A stretch of DNA of 64,000 bases from Larkinella humicola (lineage in GTDB: Bacteria > Bacteroidota > Bacteroidia > Cytophagales > Spirosomataceae): NCBI RefSeq assembly GCF_008727875.1, contig NZ_VTWS01000002.1:868001-932000 (forward strand). Reading direction: 5' to 3'. Position numbers and translations under genes: made by a program. The notes below the pieces were generated by a model. That model did not search any database, was not told the DNA's origin, and was given only the letters and a program-made list of their open reading frames with translations. Of this stretch, positions 8,737 to 18,070 are shown piece after piece; positions within the stretch are counted from its first letter, which is position 1, and the number at the start of each line of letters is the position of its first letter.

Positions 8737-10563
8737 ATGAAAACTTATTTTCGCTTACTTTCGTACGCCAGACCGCTGGGTCGTTTTCTGACGCCCTTTT
8801 TGCTAACCTCCATGTTGGCCAGTGTATTTGGTGTGCTGAACTTTACGCTGCTGATTCCGTTGCTGGATGTTCTTTTCGATAAAGTCGACCCGGCCAAGTT
8901 GCAGGCTTTGCTGAGCCAACCCGCTCCGAGGCTGTCGTTCGAAACCTCGCCGACCGAGGTTTTTCAATATTACTTCGCGCTTTTTTTCCGGCAATACGGC
9001 AAACTCGGAGCCTTGCAGTTCGTCTGCGGCATTGTGGTGACAACGGTCTTGCTCAACAATTTATTCAAGTATTTGTCGGTCCGGCAATTGGAGAGCTTCA
9101 AAGCCCGGATGGTGGCGCGGCTGCGCGAGACGGTTTTTACCAAAGCCATTCAGTTGCACCTGGGTTTCTTCTCCAATGAACGCAAGGGTAACCTCATCGC
9201 CCGCACCATCACCGACGTTCAGGAAGTCGAAAATTCCATCGCCAACAGCCTCTCGGCGGCTTCCAAAGAGCTTTTTCTGCTCATCGCCTACATCATCGCC
9301 CTGTTCAACATTTCGGCCAACCTGACGTTTTTTGCGCTGCTGGTCATCCCGGTTTCGGGTGGTTTTATCGCCATGCTCGTCCGGCGAATGAAGCAGGACG
9401 CCCAGGCCGGACAACAGCGGTTGAGCGGTATTCTGAGTCTGCTCGATGAAACCTTCGGCGGGATGCGCGTCGTGAAAGGGTTCAACGCCGAGGGCTTCGT
9501 GACCGAGAAATTTCAAACCGAAAACGATGGCTACCGCCGGGCCGTCCGCTCGCTGGCCAACCGGCGCGAGCTGGCGTCGCCCTTCTCCGAATTTATGGGC
9601 ATTCTGGTTGTCGCCATCATTCTGCTCTACGGCGGTTCGCTGATTCTGACCCAGCAGTCGGAATTGTCGGCCTCGGACTTCATCACGTTCATTCTGATTT
9701 TTTCGCAGGTAACGCGCCCGGCCAAGGAGATTTCCAATGCTTTCAGTGGTTCGCAACGCGGGATTGCGTCGGGCGAACGGGTGCTGGAACTGATTGATAC
9801 CGTGCCGCTTATTCAGGACAAACCCAACGCCCTTACGCTACCCGGTTTTCGGCAGAACATCGAAGTCCAGAACGTGTCCTTTGCCTACCAGCCCGACCGG
9901 CCGGTTTTGAAGGGAATTAGCTTTACGTTGGAAAAAGGCAAAACCATTGCCCTCGTCGGGTCGTCGGGGGGCGGAAAATCGACCATCGCCGACCTCATTC
10001 CGCGTTTCTACGACCCCACTGCCGGGCGGATTCTGATCGACGGCGTGGACCTGCGCGATTGTACGATGCATTCCCTCCGCAACCTGATGGGGATTGTGAC
10101 TCAGGAGAGCATTTTGTTCAACGATACTATTTTTAACAACATTGCGTTCGGCAGCGAGGCCACGGAAACCGACGTGATGCGGGCGGCCGAAATTGCCAAT
10201 GCCCACGACTTCATCCTGGCCCAACCTGATGGTTACCAAACCGTTATCGGCGACCGGGGTGGGCGGTTGTCGGGCGGACAGCGGCAGCGCATCAGCATTG
10301 CCCGGGCGGTTTTGAAAAATCCGCCAATTCTGATTCTGGATGAAGCGACCTCGGCCCTGGATACCGAATCGGAGAAACTGGTTCAGGAGGCCCTCACGCG
10401 CCTGATGGCCAACCGCACGACGCTCGTGATTGCCCACCGGCTCAGCACGATTCAGCACGCAGATGAGATTCTGGTGGTGCAGAACGGGGAGATTGTCGAG
10501 CGCGGCACGCACCAGGATTTGCTGGAACTGGAAGAAGGATTCTACCGGCGACTCACGGTGTAG
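8737..10563 (+). CDS. MsbA-like ABC exporter (fused membrane and ATPase domains)
   Basis: A 608-residue half-transporter. The ATG at 8737 is preferred to a TTG nine bases earlier. The N-terminal half is a six-helix ABC exporter membrane domain. The C-terminal ATPase has Walker A (GSSGGGKST), the signature LSGGQRQR, Walker B (ILILDEATSALD) and a switch His in IAHRLST. Close Bacteroidota relatives are annotated as lipid A or multidrug exporters; substrate cannot be told from sequence. It works as a homodimer in the inner membrane. It is divergent from padR, so regulation by PadR is plausible. Confidence 0.9.
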   Translation: MKTYFRLLSYARPLGRFLTPFLLTSMLASVFGVLNFTLLIPLLDVLFDKVDPAKLQALLSQPAPRLSFETSPTEVFQYYFALFFRQYGKLGALQFVCGIVVTTVLLNNLFKYLSVRQLESFKARMVARLRETVFTKAIQLHLGFFSNERKGNLIARTITDVQEVENSIANSLSAASKELFLLIAYIIALFNISANLTFFALLVIPVSGGFIAMLVRRMKQDAQAGQQRLSGILSLLDETFGGMRVVKGFNAEGFVTEKFQTENDGYRRAVRSLANRRELASPFSEFMGILVVAIILLYGGSLILTQQSELSASDFITFILIFSQVTRPAKEISNAFSGSQRGIASGERVLELIDTVPLIQDKPNALTLPGFRQNIEVQNVSFAYQPDRPVLKGISFTLEKGKTIALVGSSGGGKSTIADLIPRFYDPTAGRILIDGVDLRDCTMHSLRNLMGIVTQESILFNDTIFNNIAFGSEATETDVMRAAEIANAHDFILAQPDGYQTVIGDRGGRLSGGQRQRISIARAVLKNPPILILDEATSALDTESEKLVQEALTRLMANRTTLVIAHRLSTIQHADEILVVQNGEIVERGTHQDLLELEEGFYRRLTV

Positions 10564-10570
10564 GGTTTTA

Positions 10571-10648
10571 CCCCAACCCCTAAAGGGGTCTTCGAAATCC
10601 GGATATTTTAGCCCGGCACCGGCCGCCCGGCCTTTATGGGGTTGGGGC
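10571..10648. repeat. CCTAAAGGGG-type gene-end palindrome, copy 1
   Basis: Arms of about 16-18 nt (CCCCAACCCC plus TAAAGG, one-base offset) enclose GC-rich inner hairpins. It lies between the convergent ABC exporter and HExxH genes and starts 8 bp after the first stop. Two relatives are at 17883 and 31058. Confidence 0.75.
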
Positions 10649-10652
10649 AATC

Positions 10653-11708
10653 TTACTGGCGGGCCTGGTAACAAATCTGATGGATAAAACTCAGCTTTTC
10701 CAAAACACCCGGCGGAATGATAAACGGATAAAGATCCGGGTGGCCCATGCTGCGGTTGAGGTTGTTCATGGCAAACGATAACGGCCCCCAGAGATCCATC
10801 AGCGTTTTGAAATCTTCCGGATCATAGGGATCGGTTTTCTCTTCCTGTGCCATACTCATCGAGTCCATAACCGGCTGAAATTGAACGCTTAGCCCAAAGG
10901 CATAAGCGGTTTCGAGCGTATCCAGAATGTGCAGGTAATGCGCCCAGGTTTCGGCCCAGTCTTCCCAGGGGTGTGCGCTGGCGTAGGCGCTGATGTAGTT
11001 CAGGTTCCAGCCCGCCGGAGGGCCCTGCTGGTAATGGTCCCGCAAAGCATCTTTGTATAGCTCCCGTTCGTCGCCAAACAGCTCCCGGAACTGGTCGATC
11101 CGGTCGGTGTTGCGGATCAGACGATCCCAGTAATAATGCCCGATTTCGTGCCGAAAGTGGCCCAAAACCGTACGATACGGTTCGTCCATTTTCTGGCGGG
11201 TCATCTCCCGCTCAATGTCATCGGCTTCCACGATATTGATGGTAATCAGGCCCCGCATGTGACCCGTTCGAATGCGTTTCTGGGTTCCGTCGGCCAGAAA
11301 ATCGAAGGAGAGCCCCCGTTCCGGATCAGCCGACCGGCCAATCACGGGAAGTTTCATGCGCCGGAGCGAATAAATAAGCCGGTGCTTGGCGGTTTCGATC
11401 ACTTTCCAGCGTTGCAGATATTCCGGTTTACTCAGGTTTGGAATGGTCCGGTTCAGCGTGCAGGCTTCACAATAGCGCGATTGTCCATCTTCCACCAACC
11501 AGTTGCAAACGCCGTACTGGTGGTTGGCACAATAGCGGTAAAGGGTTTCGCCCTGGTTATAAATCCGGAATGTATCGGTGCCTGCTGCCTCCAACGGCAG
11601 CAGCTCCAGTTGCCCGGCGACAAAGCCAAGCGGATATTCACACTTTGTACATCGACTGTTTTCAAAATAAATCGGTTCTCCGCAGTGTGTACATTTAAAA
11701 AGTTTCAT
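10653..11708 (-). CDS. zinc-ribbon putative metallopeptidase (Peptidase_Mx type)
   Basis: A 351-residue cytoplasmic-looking protein. It opens with a zinc ribbon (C6, C9, C20, C23); further Cys at 60, 68, 80 and 83 may form a second metal site. The middle holds the zincin motif HEIGH at 187-191 within FRHEIGHYYWDRL, and the tail has an acidic WEDWAETWAHYLH stretch that could supply the third ligand. I match it to the family of putative zinc-binding metallopeptidases with an N-terminal zinc ribbon. Substrate is unknown. Confidence 0.8.
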   Translation of the reverse strand: MKLFKCTHCGEPIYFENSRCTKCEYPLGFVAGQLELLPLEAAGTDTFRIYNQGETLYRYCANHQYGVCNWLVEDGQSRYCEACTLNRTIPNLSKPEYLQRWKVIETAKHRLIYSLRRMKLPVIGRSADPERGLSFDFLADGTQKRIRTGHMRGLITINIVEADDIEREMTRQKMDEPYRTVLGHFRHEIGHYYWDRLIRNTDRIDQFRELFGDERELYKDALRDHYQQGPPAGWNLNYISAYASAHPWEDWAETWAHYLHILDTLETAYAFGLSVQFQPVMDSMSMAQEEKTDPYDPEDFKTLMDLWGPLSFAMNNLNRSMGHPDLYPFIIPPGVLEKLSFIHQICYQARQ

Positions 11709-11986
11709 ACGATAACAGACTCAGGAATCTCAAAACTCCCCATCTTCTAAACCCTAACCTACTCTAAATTACTTTCTCTTTAACGTCTTTGCGGAAAAAT
11801 GGTTCGATAAACGTCCTTATTATTTGGTGTAATAATGCAAAAAATTAAAAATTCTATTACAGCTTTTTGTCTTACAATCAGAAAGTTACTAATAATTATA
11901 ACATAGAAACATTCAATTATACGCCTGTTACCCTTATTTTCGCATCATTCTTCTTTGAATCAGATTCTACTCCTGATAAAGACCGT

Positions 11987-13048
11987 TCAATACCAGTCGC
12001 GAACGATTTTCTCCAGGTCGGCAGGTCGGGCTACGGTGACGTTTACCAGTGCAAAAGCCGGTTCGCCCCGGAGCATCCGCCAGCGAAAATCGAACTGGCC
12101 GATGGTTTGCTGAACGCCGTTTGTAAACCACCAGGCAGTATACAGCCGCTCGCTCCCCCGCTGCAACGACCCGACGTAAATCCGGTGGCCGTCGATCACT
12201 TTTTCCGCTACGGCCCCGAACGCATATCCGCTTCCTTTCCAGCACACCAGCGGGCTGTGTTCAGCACTGTACGCCGTCCGAACCGGTTTGACGTACACCA
12301 GTGACCCGGTCTTGCTGTATTGGGTAAACCCATGATCGAGTTGGCGAGAAACATAGCCGGACGGAACATCAACCGCCACCGGTGTAACCGGCTGACTCCG
12401 GTGAATGATCCCAAAACCGGCCAGTCCCACGACGCCGTACATCGCTGCCAGCCGCGCCCAGACCCGATCTGAATGCGCAGGCAACGGTTTTCCGACCCGC
12501 TCATAAAGCCGATGCAATCCCCAGGTCAACGGAACGAGCAGGTACAGAGCCAGACACGCCAGACCGACCAGATCGTGCAACGGGTCTTCGGGCGCAATCC
12601 GGAAAATCACCAGGGTCAGAATCCGCAGCAAGTTGGTCAGAATCAGTAGCGCAACTGTTCCAGCCGTCACCAGTACCAGCCAGCCGAACGAAAGCCGCGT
12701 GTGCGTGCGGTTTTCCAGGTGAATGACCAGAAATAAGCCCGCCAGCATCGACAAACCCGTCATCTGTAGCCCCATGCAGGCCGGATCGACGGCAAAATCG
12801 AGGCCATTCAGCCGGATCAGATTGCCGCTCACGGTGGCATCGGCACCCAGCATCTGTAAAATCGCGACGACCCACGCGCTCAGTTGCAAACGGATCGGAA
12901 ACCCGAAAACCGTCGTTAGCCAGCGCAGTCCGGGCGACGCCAGCGCCAGACCGCCCAGCAAGGCCATCCACCGGCGACGGGCTGGCGTCAGCAGCACATA
13001 AACCGCCAACGCCAGCCCGATGAGGAAAGTCAGATCAAAGACCCACAT
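11987..13048 (-). CDS. xrtN: exosortase XrtN
   Basis: A 353-residue membrane protein. The exosortase triad is visible: Cys91 in DPACMGLQMTGL, Arg142 in LTNLLRILTLVI and His158 in EDPLHDLVGL, all in the multi-pass N-terminal 185 residues. About 160 residues of extracytoplasmic domain follow. Exosortases recognise C-terminal PEP-type signals and process the protein during sorting. The start overlaps by 14 bp the end of the adjacent gene, whose product ends in a PEP-CTERM-like signal. That pairing with a VIT-domain partner points to the XrtN type. Confidence 0.88.
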   Translation of the reverse strand: MWVFDLTFLIGLALAVYVLLTPARRRWMALLGGLALASPGLRWLTTVFGFPIRLQLSAWVVAILQMLGADATVSGNLIRLNGLDFAVDPACMGLQMTGLSMLAGLFLVIHLENRTHTRLSFGWLVLVTAGTVALLILTNLLRILTLVIFRIAPEDPLHDLVGLACLALYLLVPLTWGLHRLYERVGKPLPAHSDRVWARLAAMYGVVGLAGFGIIHRSQPVTPVAVDVPSGYVSRQLDHGFTQYSKTGSLVYVKPVRTAYSAEHSPLVCWKGSGYAFGAVAEKVIDGHRIYVGSLQRGSERLYTAWWFTNGVQQTIGQFDFRWRMLRGEPAFALVNVTVARPADLEKIVRDWY

Positions 13049-15665
13049 AACTGCCTTTTTGCCAGAGGTAGAAAACCCACACTACGGCCAGGATCAGCAA
13101 AACCCATTCGTGCGGTTCGGGAACCGCGCCGGTATTTTTCAGGGTGGCATTATCCAGCCCGGCTTTTGATTTTTTGATCCCAAACCGGTCGTAGTCCTGC
13201 TGCGTTTCCAGCACAATGAGGCTCGAAACCGGGGAAACGATGTTGGCTTGCTGCGCTTCGGCAACGAGCGATTCCGTCGCATAATCCGGCTCGAAATACC
13301 GCGTCCCCAACTGGTGTAGCAAGTGAGTATAAGCATACAAACGAAACAAATGATCGGGTGCCTGAGCGGCTGACGATTCTGTATTTACCGTTGCTGTTCG
13401 GATGATGCGAATGCCCGACTGCGGTAACGAAATTGACTGATCAGAGGCTGTTTGCCGGATAAACCGGTTGTTTTTCACCAGCGTTTGTAGCTCCGAAACC
13501 GTACCGTAATCCGTTTGAAGAACGCCCAGTTCGCTCAGCGTTTTCACCAGATCCGACGGTTTTGAGAGGCAAAACGTTCGCAAGGCCGGGCGGTTTCTGG
13601 CCTGCGTCTTCAGCGTTTCAGCGTAGGAACTCCCGGCCAGATCGCTCAGTTGTGGCCCGATTTCAGCGCCTTTCGTCACCAGCAAGGCCACCGCCGGATT
13701 GGGAATTTGATGGATCGGAAAGACACTAAACCGCTGTTGCAGAATCCGTTTGGTTAGTTCGGCGCGGTTGGCGTTGGTCAGTTGAACCAGGCCTTCGTCG
13801 TAGACCCAGACCGGACGGTTTCCAGCTATTTTCAGGACTTCATCGATGTCGGTTTCCGCCCAGTCCTGATTCAGATCCAGAAAAACGGCCTGCGGGTTGA
13901 ATCGTTCGGTGATCGTCCGCGCGGGTTGCAGGTGGTACGTATGCCCATCGAACCGAAAACCGCCCGTTGCCAGCTTCGGCGCGTCAAAGCGACATTCCCA
14001 ATACCGCTGGTAATTCGACTCGCTGATCCGTTGATTTTCAACTGGTTTTTCAAAAAAGCCGGGTTCCAGAGAGTCCGGCCACGCCGGATTTTGCGGTTTC
14101 TGCGAAAAATCAAGTTTTACGGTTTCGGTGGCACCCTGCTCATCGGGACCTTCAAACCAGGCGTTTTCATACACCAGTTGGGGCGGCCCGGCCAGCCGGT
14201 TTTCCAGCCGCAGGGGCGAGGTAATGCCGATTTTAACCTGCCGCGCGTCGTGGGGCAGACAGGGAAAAACCCGTACGCTGATCCGGTTTCCTTCGCGCCA
14301 GTGAACCACCGACGGATCGCGCCGTTCCACGCCCACGATGGTCCGGTAGGCCGTGTCGGCTTTCGCTTTGGTGGTCAGGATGCCTTTTTCTTCCCTCCCA
14401 TTGATCCACAACGACAACGAAGTGACTACCGAGCCTTCCGGCAGGTGAAAGGTGTAGACCGCTTCCTGCTGCATCGGGCCGCCGTTGTGAACGTGCAGGG
14501 TTTTCTCGGTATACGCCAGCCGGTATTCCGGGTAAATCCGGGCCTGGGTCAGCACATTGGTCGTCCGCAGGTGGGTCCCCGACCACAGCCGTTCTTCGGT
14601 CTGGTGCCGGGAAGTATACAGCGTTCCGATGAGTTTTCCTACGTCCTGATTCCAGGAATCGGCCGGTTTTCGGTACGCCGACGCAATAAACACCAGGGGG
14701 TCGTGCCGTTTCAGTTCGTCCTGCCGCCCAAACACGCTGTTCATCCGGCTCCCCTGCTGGCTGTAGATCGACCCGGTTTTCAGATACCGCTCCGTAATCC
14801 AGTCGTTCGGAAGGTGCTGCGCCAGCAACACCCAGGACGGCAGTTCGTCGTCTTTCCGGGCCGTAATGGCGTTCGAGGCATAGCGAATCCGGGTATCGAT
14901 CTGCGTCCATTGGTATAAAAACCAGGCGATAACGACGAGTGGCACGAAAAAACCGGCGATGATGGCCGGACGCCGGTGTTCGTGTTCATTCCAGCTTCGT
15001 TGAAGAAGCCGACCCAGCGCAATGGTGATGAACAGGGGAACGAGAATATGTCCGCCAATGCCCAGCAGGATGATTCCAAAAAGCCCGAGGTGGTAATGCG
15101 GAGCGACATAAACCGTCTGGTAAAGAAACAGGCACCAGACCACGGCCAGGCCAAACACCAACGCCTGCTGTCCCCGAACCGACAGACCATCCAGCCAGGT
15201 GGAACCTATCATCAGAAAGCCCGCAAAAATCAACATCACTTTCAACCACGGAACCGATTCCTGAAATACCGGTATGTCCCGATTCAGGGCGTAGGCACTG
15301 ATCAGCCACAACAGCAGCATGAGCATACGGGCCGGGTGCCCCTGGGGTGGCTGCGTATACACACTCAACTCCTTCTTCATCAGCAGCCAGGCGGTGTAGG
15401 CAATGGCAAGCCCGTAATGAAACACAAATACCACCATCGGGGCGGGTGATCCATTTCGGGCCACGTAATACTCATACAGGGCAAAGAGAGTGGCCGAAAC
15501 CGCGACAAACCCGAGTCCCCAGCGGAAGGTCGGCTGCCGGAAAGCCAGCCACCACCAGGGCGTTTGATCGGTTAGCGGATGAACCTCTTCGGGTTGTTCC
15601 GTTGGCTGGAAAGCGGGAGCGGTTTGGGCCGGTTCGCTCGTAACGGGCGTTACAGGTGTGCTCAT
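13035..15665 (-). CDS. XrtN-system VIT domain protein with PEP-CTERM-like sorting signal
   Basis: An 876-residue protein. Residues about 45-270 hold 7-8 membrane helices. A region near 370-530 (YTFHLPEGSVVTSLSLWING; RISVRVFPCL) resembles the VIT domain of inter-alpha-trypsin inhibitors. The C-terminus is a textbook sorting signal: PEP at 849-851 in AVPEPHEW, a hydrophobic helix, then Lys870. It should therefore be a substrate of the exosortase encoded by the overlapping downstream gene. This matches the known pairing of VIT proteins with XrtN; their biological role is not established. Confidence 0.88.
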   Translation of the reverse strand: MSTPVTPVTSEPAQTAPAFQPTEQPEEVHPLTDQTPWWWLAFRQPTFRWGLGFVAVSATLFALYEYYVARNGSPAPMVVFVFHYGLAIAYTAWLLMKKELSVYTQPPQGHPARMLMLLLWLISAYALNRDIPVFQESVPWLKVMLIFAGFLMIGSTWLDGLSVRGQQALVFGLAVVWCLFLYQTVYVAPHYHLGLFGIILLGIGGHILVPLFITIALGRLLQRSWNEHEHRRPAIIAGFFVPLVVIAWFLYQWTQIDTRIRYASNAITARKDDELPSWVLLAQHLPNDWITERYLKTGSIYSQQGSRMNSVFGRQDELKRHDPLVFIASAYRKPADSWNQDVGKLIGTLYTSRHQTEERLWSGTHLRTTNVLTQARIYPEYRLAYTEKTLHVHNGGPMQQEAVYTFHLPEGSVVTSLSLWINGREEKGILTTKAKADTAYRTIVGVERRDPSVVHWREGNRISVRVFPCLPHDARQVKIGITSPLRLENRLAGPPQLVYENAWFEGPDEQGATETVKLDFSQKPQNPAWPDSLEPGFFEKPVENQRISESNYQRYWECRFDAPKLATGGFRFDGHTYHLQPARTITERFNPQAVFLDLNQDWAETDIDEVLKIAGNRPVWVYDEGLVQLTNANRAELTKRILQQRFSVFPIHQIPNPAVALLVTKGAEIGPQLSDLAGSSYAETLKTQARNRPALRTFCLSKPSDLVKTLSELGVLQTDYGTVSELQTLVKNNRFIRQTASDQSISLPQSGIRIIRTATVNTESSAAQAPDHLFRLYAYTHLLHQLGTRYFEPDYATESLVAEAQQANIVSPVSSLIVLETQQDYDRFGIKKSKAGLDNATLKNTGAVPEPHEWVLLILAVVWVFYLWQKGSYVGL

Positions 15666-15682
15666 TTTTTTATATTTAAAAG

Positions 15683-15720
15683 TACTTTGTAAATCAAAGT
15701 AAAAAGCACAGAATTGTCAA
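15683..15720 (-). promoter_or_regulatory. inverted repeat and weak promoter upstream of the xrtN operon
   Basis: TACTTTG and CAAAGTA form a 7-bp inverted repeat with a 5-nt spacer at 15683-15701, about 18-36 bp upstream of the start. On the minus strand it overlaps TTACTTTG, a one-mismatch -7 box. A TTG lies 15 bases further up, closer than the usual spacing. An operator role is inferred. Confidence 0.4.
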
Positions 15721-15801
15721 TGGGCGGATGGGAAATAATTTTTATATTTTAATTAAGTATTGGTTTTCAGACCATTAAAACAATATCTAAAAGAGACGGG
15801 A

Positions 15802-15816
15802 CGGATTGCAAATCCG
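15802..15816. repeat. GATTTGCAAATC-type small palindrome, copy 1
   Basis: CGGATT and AATCCG enclose the loop GCA. It lies 13 bp from copy 2, between the xrtN operon and the glycosyltransferase stop. Confidence 0.6.
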
Positions 15817-15828
15817 CGACAGAGTGGA

Positions 15829-15847
15829 TCAGGATTGCAAATCCTGA
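15829..15847. repeat. GATTTGCAAATC-type palindrome, copy 2, containing a stop codon
   Basis: TCAGGATT and AATCCTGA enclose GCA. The left three bases are the glycosyltransferase stop codon on the minus strand, so the palindrome encodes the last residues (QDLQS) of that protein. It could act as a terminator hairpin. Confidence 0.65.
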
Positions 15848-16635
15848 CCAGCGTGTTTCCTCCGCAACTCCCGTAGCTTTGCGTATTTCACCACCGGATA
15901 CATCGCCGAAAACAACGACCAGATAAAACCGGGATAGCCGTTCAGGAAATTCCGTTTAATCACATACTCTTTTACGAAGGTGATCGGGAGCCGGAAAATG
16001 ATCTGAGCAATGGAACCGCGTTTGCCCCGGCTCAGCAAATCGCGGGCACCGGCGGTGGTGTAGCGGTTGAATTTCTCGAAGTAGTCGTGCAGGCTGCCGT
16101 AGCTGTCGTGCAGCATGTGGTGCGTCAGTTTACCGACCGGGCCGGTCAGCACCACGTCTTCGTGAACCCGGGCGGTGTTGTAGTTGCCAAACCGTTTGTC
16201 GAAAAGCCGTAGGTGGGGCATTTTGTATTCTCCCCCAAACCGCATCAGCCGGTCGAGAAAAACCAGCGAAATCGGAACTTCAAAACCGTGAAAATCGCGT
16301 TGCCCGGCTTCTACTTCCGCCAGCCGAAGCTGGATTTCGGATCGGAGTTCGTCGCTCACAACTTCGTCGGCATCGACCACCAACACCCAGGGATTCCGGG
16401 CCTGGCTGACGGCAAATCCTTTCTGTAAACCAAACCCGTCGAAATCCCGGTGGAGAACACGGCAACCGAACTGCTGCGCCAGGGGAAGGGTTTGATCTGT
16501 ACTGCCAGAATCGACTACGACAATTTCGTCACACCAACGTAAGGCACTCAAAACCAGCGGCAGAATGCGGGCGGAGTTGAAGGTAATCATGACAGCACTC
16601 ACTGGCGGTGAGCTGGGCAATGGCAACACGGACAT
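15829..16635 (-). CDS. family 2 glycosyltransferase (WaaE/KdtX-like)
   Basis: A 268-residue GT-A fold enzyme. Residues 13-20 (SAVMITFN) start the nucleotide-sugar domain and the metal-binding DAD is at 88-90 in VVDADEVV. The RVHEDVVLTG stretch and the conserved tail (FVKEYVIKRNFLNGYPGF) are those of the WaaE/KdtX branch, which adds a hexose to the LPS inner core. The acceptor here is inferred only by family. The C-terminal QDLQS is encoded by a palindromic repeat and probably not functional. Confidence 0.85.
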   Translation of the reverse strand: MSVLPLPSSPPVSAVMITFNSARILPLVLSALRWCDEIVVVDSGSTDQTLPLAQQFGCRVLHRDFDGFGLQKGFAVSQARNPWVLVVDADEVVSDELRSEIQLRLAEVEAGQRDFHGFEVPISLVFLDRLMRFGGEYKMPHLRLFDKRFGNYNTARVHEDVVLTGPVGKLTHHMLHDSYGSLHDYFEKFNRYTTAGARDLLSRGKRGSIAQIIFRLPITFVKEYVIKRNFLNGYPGFIWSLFSAMYPVVKYAKLRELRRKHAGQDLQS

Positions 16636-16805
16636 AGAAAGACTGAAATCGAGATGGGACTACAAATGAGTGTTTTGAAAGGCGAAAAATCAAATTTTAG
16701 CAGATTTCTAAGAAGTTATTTTTTTGCCCGCCCAACAACTGTTTGATACCTATGGAGTTATTCAGAAAGCGGCTACCCGGCTAGTTTCACCCATCAATTT
16801 TTAAG

Positions 16806-16835
16806 TTGCATTCCTCCGCCAATGCGATAACTTTG
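16806..16835 (+). promoter_or_regulatory. nrdB promoter, Bacteroidota type
   Basis: TTG (16806-16808) and TAACTTTG (16828-16835) with a 19-nt spacer match the Bacteroidota -33/-7 consensus. The box lies 56 bp upstream of the nrdB start. It is the clearest promoter in the window. Confidence 0.7.
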
Positions 16836-16891
16836 TTAGCCCGCTTTTTAGTTTACTGAACGTTACACATACCACTAAGTCTATAAGAATC

Positions 16892-17881
16892 ATGGCTCAA
16901 CCTGAAGCACTCGAACCGATCTTGCAAGATGATCCACTCCGGTTCGTTCTTTTCCCGATCCGACACCACGACATCTGGAGAATGTATAAGCAGCACGAAG
17001 CATCGTTCTGGACGGCGGAGGAAATTGACCTCTCGCAGGACCAGCGCGACTGGGAAAATCTGAACGACGGCGAGCGGCATTTTATCTCCAACGTCCTGGC
17101 GTTTTTTGCCGCTTCAGACGGTATTGTCAACGAAAACCTGGCGGTCGGTTTTCTATCGCAGGTGCAGTACGCCGAGGCTAAATGTTTCTACGGTTTCCAG
17201 ATTATGATGGAAAACATCCACTCGGAAACCTATTCGCTGCTGATCGATACCTACATCAAAAACCCGGTCGAAAAAGACAAGATGCTGCGGGCGGTCGATA
17301 CCATTCCGTGCGTGAAACGGAAAGCCGACTGGGCCATGCGCTGGATCGAAAACGGTTCATTCGTGGAACGGCTGCTGGCATTTGCGGCCGTGGAAGGCAT
17401 CTTCTTCTCCGGTTCGTTCTGTTCTATTTTCTGGTTGAAAAAACGGGGTCTGATGCCCGGTCTGTCGTTCTCGAACGAGCTGATTTCGCGTGACGAAGGC
17501 TTGCACCGCGACTTTGCCTGCATGCTCTACACGGAACACATCAAGAATAAACTGCCGGAATCGGAGGTATACGCGATGATTCAGGATGCGGTCAGCATCG
17601 AGCAGGAGTTTGTCAGTGAATCACTGCCGGTTTCGCTCATCGGGATGAACGCCGAGTTGATGAAGCAATACATCGAATTTGTGGCCGATCACCTGCTGGT
17701 ATCACTGGGCTTGCAGAAGGTGTATAGCTCCACGAATCCGTTCGATTTTATGGATATGATTTCGCTGCAGGGCAAAACCAACTTCTTCGAGAAACGCGTC
17801 GGCGAATACCAGAAAGCCGGTGTGATGTCGTCTACCAAAGAAAAAGAAGATCAGAAAATTACGTTTGATGCTGATTTTTAA
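16892..17881 (+). CDS. nrdB: class I ribonucleotide reductase beta subunit
   Basis: A 329-residue ferritin-fold subunit that makes the radical for reducing ribonucleotides. Diiron ligands are recognisable: Asp46 in EEIDLSQD, Glu107 and His110 in [10 protein letters not shown], and later EGIFF and DEGLHRDF. Tyr114 stands where the radical tyrosine belongs, so a tyrosyl radical type is expected. The C-terminus ([10 protein letters not shown]) is the peptide that docks to the alpha subunit. nrdA is not adjacent, since the next gene is convergent recX. Confidence 0.95.
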   Translation: MAQPEALEPILQDDPLRFVLFPIRHHDIWRMYKQHEASFWTAEEIDLSQDQRDWENLNDGERHFISNVLAFFAASDGIVNENLAVGFLSQVQYAEAKCFYGFQIMMENIHSETYSLLIDTYIKNPVEKDKMLRAVDTIPCVKRKADWAMRWIENGSFVERLLAFAAVEGIFFSGSFCSIFWLKKRGLMPGLSFSNELISRDEGLHRDFACMLYTEHIKNKLPESEVYAMIQDAVSIEQEFVSESLPVSLIGMNAELMKQYIEFVADHLLVSLGLQKVYSSTNPFDFMDMISLQGKTNFFEKRVGEYQKAGVMSSTKEKEDQKITFDADF

Positions 17882-17882
17882 T

Positions 17883-17974
17883 GCTTGTTGCCCCTAAATC
17901 CCCTAAAGGGGACTTTTGGCACCCGGAGAATTCCGTGTCCAAGTGCCCCTTTAGGGGATTTAGGGGCAACAAGC
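17883..17974. repeat. CCTAAAGGGG-type gene-end palindrome, copy 2 (perfect 29-bp arms)
   Basis: Arms 17883-17911 and 17946-17974 are perfectly complementary over 29 nt, with a 34-nt centre that itself partly pairs (ACTTTTGGCAC with GTGTCCAAGT). It starts two bases after the nrdB stop and precedes a second long palindrome. A bidirectional terminator role is likely. Confidence 0.85.
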
Positions 17975-17989
17975 GAAAGTCCTAAAGCT

Positions 17990-18070
17990 AAGAGTAAAGA
18001 AAGAAGGCAGGAGAGGAATAGGGAGAAATTGTCCACCTGTATTCCTCTCCTGCCTTCTTTCTTTACTCTT
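17990..18070. repeat. heptad-armed gene-end hairpin (perfect 31-bp arms)
   Basis: Arms 17990-18020 and 18040-18070 are perfectly complementary. The purine-rich arm reads as 7-bp units of the AAGAGTA/AAGAAAG type. The right arm contains the recX stop codon at 18063-18065 and its last codons. Confidence 0.85.

Noticed and set aside
13782-14918. 378-codon plus-strand open frame
   Set aside because: Antisense to the VIT protein, whose domains and sorting signal are clear.
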